A stretch of 64,000 bases of DNA from Paraburkholderia sp. UYCP14C (GTDB lineage Bacteria > Pseudomonadota > Gammaproteobacteria > Burkholderiales > Burkholderiaceae): positions 1-64,000 of the forward strand of contig NZ_SELS01000031.1 of assembly GCF_004197395.1 (NCBI RefSeq), given 5' to 3'. The position numbers and the translations under genes were made by a program. Below the pieces are notes generated by a model that saw only the letters and a program-made list of their open reading frames with translations, was not told the origin of the DNA and did no database searches. Numbering within the stretch: position 1 is the first letter of the stretch; every line of letters starts with the position of its first letter. Shown here one piece after another: positions 59,236 through 64,000 of this stretch.

Positions 59236-60350
59236 GCATCAGCCAACATTCCGCTGAGCGTGCGCCGCATATCGGCACGTTGCCGGCCGGACCGCTCGGC
59301 ACGATCGCCGACGTGGACGGCGTCAGCGTAGGACATTGGACGCTTGCTGAAGGCGCGCTGCAAACCGGCGTGACCGTGATCCGGCCGCATCGCGGCGATC
59401 CGTTCGTCGACAAGGTGCCGGCCGCCGCGTCGGTGATCAACGGCTTCGGCAAAAGCGTCGGCCTCGTGCAACTCGACGAACTCGGCACGCTGGAGACGCC
59501 GATCGCGCTGACCAATACGTTCGGCGTCGCGGCGCTCGCGCAGGCGCAGATCCGCGCGGCGGTGTGCGCGAATCCGCGTATCGGCCGCGAATGGTCGACA
59601 GTCAATCCGCTCGTGTTCGAATGCAACGACGGCTACCTGAACGACATTCAGGCGCTTGCCGTGACCGAACATCACTTCAACGAAGCGTTCGACGCGGCGA
59701 GCACCGATGTCGCGAGCGGTGCGCTCGGCGCAGGGCGTGGCATGTCGTGCTTCGATCTGAAAGGCGGCATCGGCACCGCGTCGCGCGTGGTCGGCGCGGC
59801 GGGCCGTGACTACACCGTCGGCGCGCTCGTGCTGGCCAACTTCGGCCGTCTGCCGATGCTGACGATCGACGGCATGCCCGTTGGTCGCGTGCTGGCCGAA
59901 CGCGCGTCCGCGGCTGAGGCCGAGGCGGTTAATGCTGCTAACGCTGCCGCCAACGCAACCGCCGACAAACCCGAGCAAGGCTCGATCATCATGATCGTCG
60001 CAACCGATGCGCCGCTCGACTCGCGCCAGCTCAAACGCCTATCGTTGCGGGCTGCGGCCGGTCTTGCGCGCACCGGTTCGGTGTACGGCCACGGCAGCGG
60101 CGATATCGCGCTGGCGTTTTCGACCGCGTACACGGTGCCGCATGGCGCGGACTTCGTCGAATTGCCGCCGCTCGTCGCCGATCACCGTATGGACCCGCTG
60201 TTTCGCGCGTGCGCCGACAGCGTCGAACAGGCGATCCTCGACGCGCTGTGGCGTGCCGAGTCCGTCACCGGTCGCGACGGCCATCGACGGCTGTCGCTGC
60301 GCGACAGCGTGCCGGACCTTGCCCGACTGTTGAGGAATTCCGCGCGATGA
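59232..60350 (+). CDS. DmpA-type aminopeptidase (family P1, L-aminopeptidase D-esterase)
   Basis: A 372-residue self-processing N-terminal nucleophile peptidase. The expected autoproteolytic site is Gly250-Ser251 in [15 protein letters not shown], the Ser becoming the nucleophile; [18 protein letters not shown] and STAYTVP are further family motifs. There is no signal peptide, so it acts in the cytoplasm. The family removes N-terminal residues from peptides and, in some members, hydrolyses D-aminoacyl or beta-peptide bonds. An Ala/Asn-rich low-complexity stretch (residues 225-245) sits just before the cleavage site. It is translationally coupled to gsiD. Confidence 0.88.
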   Translation: MSISQHSAERAPHIGTLPAGPLGTIADVDGVSVGHWTLAEGALQTGVTVIRPHRGDPFVDKVPAAASVINGFGKSVGLVQLDELGTLETPIALTNTFGVAALAQAQIRAAVCANPRIGREWSTVNPLVFECNDGYLNDIQALAVTEHHFNEAFDAASTDVASGALGAGRGMSCFDLKGGIGTASRVVGAAGRDYTVGALVLANFGRLPMLTIDGMPVGRVLAERASAAEAEAVNAANAAANATADKPEQGSIIMIVATDAPLDSRQLKRLSLRAAAGLARTGSVYGHGSGDIALAFSTAYTVPHGADFVELPPLVADHRMDPLFRACADSVEQAILDALWRAESVTGRDGHRRLSLRDSVPDLARLLRNSAR

Positions 60351-61180
60351 AAGTCCTGATTTCCACCGACATCGAAGGCATCGCCGGCGTCTTCCATGCC
60401 GAGCAGACGCGCGCGGGCAACGGCGAATACGAAGCCGCGCGACGCTGGATGACACTCGAAGCCAACGCCGCCATCGAGGGCGCGTTCGCGGGCGGCGCGA
60501 CCGACGTATGGGTCAACGATTCGCACGGCGGCTTTCGCAACCTGCTGCCCGATCTGCTCGATCCGCGCGCCCAGGTCGTGCTCGGCAAGCCGCGCACGCT
60601 CGGCATGATGGCCGGGCTCGAATACGGCGCGGCGCTCGTCTTCATGATCGGTTATCACGCGAAGGCGCAAACGCGCGGCATCCTCGCGCACACGATCAAC
60701 AGCTTCGCGTTCGCGCGCGTCGCGTTCAATGGCGTGGAACTGGGCGAGGCGGGGGTGTATGGTGCGCTCGCCGAAGAATATGGCGCACGTGTCGCGCTTT
60801 TATCGGGTGACGATGTGTTTGCCGAGGAAACCGCGCCGCGTTTTCCGGGTGCGCGGTTCGTCGTCACGAAGACCGCGACCGGGCAGGCAAGCGGCGTCAC
60901 GCGGTCGCCCGCGAGCATGCGCGAGGCGCTGCTGGCCGCCGCGCGCGACGTGGTCCGTCAGCATGTCGAGGCTGGCCGCGCGCCCACCGCGACGCGCGCA
61001 GAGCCGCGATCAATCGACTGTGAACTGCGCGTGCAAACCAGCGGGCTCGCCGATCTGTTCTGCCAATGGCCGACGCTCACGCGCGTCGATGGCGTGACGC
61101 TGCGCTTCAGTGCTGCGTCGGCCGAGCATGCGGTGCGGATGCTGAACTGCCTGTCGGCGATGTCGTTCATGCTGCGCTGA
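60347..61180 (+). CDS. M55 family D-aminopeptidase (DppA-type)
   Basis: A 277-residue zinc peptidase of the Bacillus DppA family. Metal ligands fall at the family positions: Asp8 and Glu10 in STDIEGIAG, His60 in NDSHGG, His104 in GYHAKA, and Glu134 in ELGEAG; His115 matches the active-site His. M55 enzymes cleave N-terminal D-amino acids from peptides. No signal peptide, so it is cytoplasmic. The ATG overlaps the DmpA-type stop by four bases. It is the last gene of the operon that begins with the RpiR regulator. Confidence 0.9.
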   Translation: MKVLISTDIEGIAGVFHAEQTRAGNGEYEAARRWMTLEANAAIEGAFAGGATDVWVNDSHGGFRNLLPDLLDPRAQVVLGKPRTLGMMAGLEYGAALVFMIGYHAKAQTRGILAHTINSFAFARVAFNGVELGEAGVYGALAEEYGARVALLSGDDVFAEETAPRFPGARFVVTKTATGQASGVTRSPASMREALLAAARDVVRQHVEAGRAPTATRAEPRSIDCELRVQTSGLADLFCQWPTLTRVDGVTLRFSAASAEHAVRMLNCLSAMSFMLR

Positions 61181-61246
61181 GCCGCGCGACGTCGAGCCGC
61201 TGACGGATCATTGCCGCGGCTTGTCACCGCGGCTTGCTGCGGCGGC

Positions 61247-62152
61247 CTACTGCTGCTGCCGGCTCAACTCGCGCGCCGCGTGATCGATCGCCTCCGCCAC
61301 CGCTCCGGCGTGCGACACCGGCGCGAGATGGCTCGACGCGACCGGTACCACCTTCGCGCCGATGCGCCCGGCGATCATTTTCTGCAGATCGGGCGACATC
61401 GCGTGGTCCTTCGTCGTCAGCACGTACCACGACGGTTTGTCTTTCCAGCCGACCTGATCGACCGGTTCGTCGAATGCGCTCGCGGCGATCGGCACCTGCG
61501 CGGCGGCGAGCACGCGTGCGACGGTCTCGGGCACGTCGGCGGCGAGGTCGGCGTGATAGCGCGCCCGGTCGATCCACAAGAACCCGTTTGCGTCCTTGCT
61601 GATGCTTTGGCCGGCCGGCATCGGGCCGCCGGCCTTCATCACGTCCATCGCCGATTCGTGCAGTTGCGGCGCGAGCGCGGCGACATACACCAGCCCGGCG
61701 ACGTTCGGCGCATTGGCGGCGACCTCGGTGATCACGACGCCGCCCCACGAGTGCCCGACCAGCAGCACCGGACCGTTCTCGCGATCGAGCACGCGGCGGG
61801 TCGCGGCGACGTCGTCGGCGAGCGACGTCAGCGGGTTCTGCACCGAGCTCACGTGATAGCCCTTTTGCTGCAGCTTCGCGACCACGCCGTTCCAGCTCGA
61901 TCCGTCGACGAACGCGCCATGCACGAGCACGATGTTGCGCACCGGACCGCTGGGCGCGGCGGCAGGCGGTTTGCTGGCGGTAGCGGGGGCAGGGGCGGGG
62001 GCGGGGGCGGGCGCCGGCTGGTCGCTTGCCTGCGAAGCGGCGTCATCCGCGGCTGGCTGGGCGGCGGGCGCCGTCTGCGCGAGCGCGGACGTGCTCACGC
62101 CCGCGCAACAGAGGCACAACACGGCAGCGCAAAGCAAACGTTTGGGCAACAT
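61247..62152 (-). CDS. Exported alpha/beta hydrolase
   Basis: A 301-residue protein. A Sec signal peptide covers residues 1-25 (LLCAAVLCLCCAGVSTSALA, cleavage ALA). A Pro-Ala-rich linker (PAPAPAPAPAPA) of variable-looking length precedes the hydrolase fold. The nucleophile elbow is LLVGHSWGGVV, with Ser; NIVLVHGAFVDGSSW supplies the oxyanion HG; the His is in SSHLAPVSH. The pattern is of the salicylate-esterase/hydroxynitrile-lyase-like alpha/beta hydrolases. Substrate unknown. Its sequence is convergent with the M55 gene. Confidence 0.85.
   Translation of the reverse strand: MLPKRLLCAAVLCLCCAGVSTSALAQTAPAAQPAADDAASQASDQPAPAPAPAPAPATASKPPAAAPSGPVRNIVLVHGAFVDGSSWNGVVAKLQQKGYHVSSVQNPLTSLADDVAATRRVLDRENGPVLLVGHSWGGVVITEVAANAPNVAGLVYVAALAPQLHESAMDVMKAGGPMPAGQSISKDANGFLWIDRARYHADLAADVPETVARVLAAAQVPIAASAFDEPVDQVGWKDKPSWYVLTTKDHAMSPDLQKMIAGRIGAKVVPVASSHLAPVSHAGAVAEAIDHAARELSRQQQ
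61985..62013. repeat. GGGGGC-type hexamer repeat encoding the Pro-Ala linker
   Basis: About five imperfect copies of a GGGGGC unit read on the plus strand; on the minus strand they encode Pro-Ala pairs of the linker in the exported hydrolase. Slippage would change linker length in two-residue steps. Confidence 0.7.
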
Positions 62153-62416
62153 GTTGAAGCTCCGCAGGTTGAGAAGTGGACTTCGGCAACATACCCAGGC
62201 GGCATCCCTCTGACAATCACAATCCGCTCGCGTAAGTGCGGCGCAGAACGAAGGCGGGCGGCTCCGAATATCAGAGGAATATCGGTCGCGGTAAAATTGC
62301 CGGTTTTTGCCCGGCCGGACCGTGCTGTCCCGCCGGGTAATCCGCCACGGCGCTGCCTTGCGCAGCGCTCCATATGCGGCGGTCTACATGCAGCGATCTC
62401 CACACAGCAGGGCGTA

Positions 62417-63802
62417 ATGAACAGTGCAAAGCAGCAACCGGGCCTGAAGCGCGGGCTCAAGAATCGCCACATCCAGTTGATCGCGCTGGGCGGCGCGATC
62501 GGCACCGGCCTTTTTCTCGGCTCCGCCAGCGTGCTGCAGGCCGCCGGTCCGTCGATGATCCTCGGGTATGCGATCGGCGGCGTCATCGCGTTCATGATCA
62601 TGCGCCAGCTCGGCGAGATGGTCGCGCAGGAGCCGGTCGCAGGCTCGTTCAGCCACTTCGCATACAAGTACTGGGGCGATTTCCCGGGCTTCCTGTCGGG
62701 CTGGAACTACTGGGTGCTCTATGTGCTCGTCAGCATGGCCGAGCTGACCGCGGTCGGCACCTACGTGCATTTCTGGTGGCCGGGCGTGCCGACGTGGGTA
62801 TCGGCGCTGGTGTGCTTCGCGCTCATCAACGCGATCAATCTCACCAACGTGAAGGCCTACGGCGAAACCGAGTTCTGGTTCGCGATCATCAAGGTCGCGG
62901 CGGTGATCGGCATGATCGTATTCGGCGCCTGGCTGCTGATCAGCGGTCACGGCGGCCCGCAGGCTTCGGTCGCGAACCTGTGGAGTCACGGTGGTTTTTT
63001 CCCGCACGGCTTTCACGGGCTCTTCATGATGCTCGCGGTGATCATGTTCTCGTTCGGCGGGCTGGAACTGATCGGCATCACGGCGGCCGAGGCCGCCGAG
63101 CCGCAGAAAAGCATTCCGAAGGCCGTCAACCAGGTGATCCTGCGGATTCTGATTTTCTATATCTGCTCGCTGGCGGTGCTGCTGTCGCTGTATCCGTGGA
63201 ATGAGGTGGCGGCGGGCGGCAGCCCGTTCGTGATGATCTTCTCGCAGATCGGTTCGACGCTGACCGCCAACGTGCTCAACGTGGTCGTGCTGACCGCGGC
63301 GCTGTCGGTGTACAACAGCGGCGTCTACGCGAACAGCCGCATGCTGTACGGTCTCGCCGAGCAGGGCAACGCGCCTCGCGCGCTGTTGAAGATCGACCGG
63401 CGCGGCGTGCCGTATCTGGCGATCGGTCTGTCCGCGCTGGCGACCTTCGCCTGCGTGATCATCAACTACGTGATCCCGGCCGAGGCGCTCGGCCTGCTGA
63501 TGTCGCTGGTGGTCGCGGCGCTGGTGCTGAACTGGGCGCTGATCAGCCTCACGCATCTGAAGTCGCGCAAGGCGATGGTGGCCGCCGGCGAAACGCTGGT
63601 GTTCCGCTCGTTCTGGTTTCCGGTCAGCAACTGGATCTGCCTCGCGTTCATGGCGCTGATCCTCGTGATTCTGGCGATGACGCCGGGCTTGTCGGTGTCG
63701 GTATGGCTGGTGCCGGCGTGGCTCGTGCTGATGTGGGTCGGCTATGTGATCAAGCGGCGGCGCGAGGTGGCGCGCGCGGGCCTGGGGGCCGTGAGCCGAT
63801 AG
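62417..63802 (+). CDS. APC-superfamily amino-acid permease (AroP/ProY-like)
   Basis: A 461-residue transporter with twelve hydrophobic segments. It starts with a polar tail and RHIQLIALGGAIGTGLFLGSA, the typical first-helix motif, and contains SFGGLELIGITAAEAAEPQKSIPKAVNQV, the amino-acid transporter signature. This pattern fits the AAT family that imports aromatic, proline, GABA or other amino acids with protons. Which one cannot be told. ATG 62417 has only a weak AGGG upstream; 264 bases separate it from the divergent hydrolase gene. Confidence 0.88.
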   Translation: MNSAKQQPGLKRGLKNRHIQLIALGGAIGTGLFLGSASVLQAAGPSMILGYAIGGVIAFMIMRQLGEMVAQEPVAGSFSHFAYKYWGDFPGFLSGWNYWVLYVLVSMAELTAVGTYVHFWWPGVPTWVSALVCFALINAINLTNVKAYGETEFWFAIIKVAAVIGMIVFGAWLLISGHGGPQASVANLWSHGGFFPHGFHGLFMMLAVIMFSFGGLELIGITAAEAAEPQKSIPKAVNQVILRILIFYICSLAVLLSLYPWNEVAAGGSPFVMIFSQIGSTLTANVLNVVVLTAALSVYNSGVYANSRMLYGLAEQGNAPRALLKIDRRGVPYLAIGLSALATFACVIINYVIPAEALGLLMSLVVAALVLNWALISLTHLKSRKAMVAAGETLVFRSFWFPVSNWICLAFMALILVILAMTPGLSVSVWLVPAWLVLMWVGYVIKRRREVARAGLGAVSR

Positions 63803-63838
63803 GCGCGGATCCTCGCCGCGCGATGGAAAGTCATGTCG

Positions 63839-64000
63839 TCATCTCGATGGTGTGCCGGAGCGCACGGCCGAGCGGCTTCGTTGCCATTTCACGTAGGGAA
63901 TGACCAGAATCGTGCACAGGATCAGATAAAGCGCCAGCGTGGGTGCGAACTGCTCGCCGGGATAGTTGGCCGCCGAAATGGCCAGGGCGATGGCGGGATG
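63839..64000 (-). CDS. C-terminal end of a probable bile-acid:sodium-symporter-type transporter (partial)
   Basis: The last 53 codons of a minus-strand gene enter from the window edge. The residues begin HPAIALAISAANYPGEQFAP, run through a hydrophobic helix (TLALYLILCTILVIPYV) and end in a basic tail KWQRSRSAVRSG. The HPxIALAIxxANxP pattern is that of BASS-family transporters near their C-terminus. The assignment rests on this short stretch only. Confidence 0.5.
   Translation of the reverse strand, partial: HPAIALAISAANYPGEQFAPTLALYLILCTILVIPYVKWQRSRSAVRSGTPSR

Overview
The window looks like chromosomal DNA of a beta-proteobacterium of the Burkholderia/Paraburkholderia group. The reasons are the very GC-rich coding sequence with strong third-position bias, the gene order (ribF-ileS-lspA-coaBC, cspA/clpS-clpA, rpmB-rpmG beside radC, fkpB-ispH, nadA-nadC facing nadB), and protein sequences that read like those of that group. 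It is almost entirely core and transport genes. I see no rRNA, tRNA, CRISPR array, insertion sequence, integrase or phage gene.

Layout. 1-514: start of a truncated exported glycine-rich protein with an (ACC)9 tract. 957-6796: a peptide-type ABC importer on the minus strand (Tat-targeted binding protein, two permeases, one fused double ATPase). 7072-8694: nickel/cobalt permease and His-tailed cupin, separated by a 12-base tandem repeat. 8940-12189: an EF-G gene outside a str operon, an exported DUF192 protein and a small exported Ala/Lys-rich protein, each with its own terminator. 12685-18395: RluE-type pseudouridine synthase, NADP isocitrate dehydrogenase, cold-shock protein, ClpS-ClpA. 18539-26000: minus-strand block dut, luciferase-like monooxygenase, coaBC, lspA, ileS, ribF. 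26139-30906: purN, RsmB-like methyltransferase, MscS channel, acyl desaturase. 31035-34820: NAD synthesis, nadA-nadC converging on nadB over a shared hairpin. 35045-38195: rpmG, rpmB, radC, then divergent fkpB-ispH.

38248-43853: a structured, apparently non-coding leader followed by livJ-livHMGF, a branched-chain amino-acid ABC importer in which a terminator separates livJ from the rest. 43961-51323: GYD-domain protein, GNAT acetyltransferase, argD-type aminotransferase, 2Fe-2S reductase, an NAD(P)-binding epimerase-like protein, a tiny membrane protein, rsuA and an MFS exporter. 51544-61180: the most distinctive unit, an eight-gene plus-strand operon with an RpiR regulator, isoaspartyl peptidase, GsiABCD peptide/glutathione importer, DmpA-type aminopeptidase and M55 D-aminopeptidase. 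61247-64000: exported alpha/beta hydrolase, APC amino-acid permease and the C-terminal end of a probable bile-acid:sodium-symporter-type transporter.

The best candidate for an under-described system is the 51.5-61.2 kb operon. It pairs a peptide importer with three peptidases, each from a family that handles non-standard peptide bonds (isoaspartyl, beta-/D-aminoacyl, D-aminoacyl), under a sugar-isomerase-domain regulator. A second candidate is the hairpin-rich region upstream of livJ, which may be a small RNA or an attenuator. Reading frames were translated by eye; family assignments rest on recognised motifs, not on database searches.
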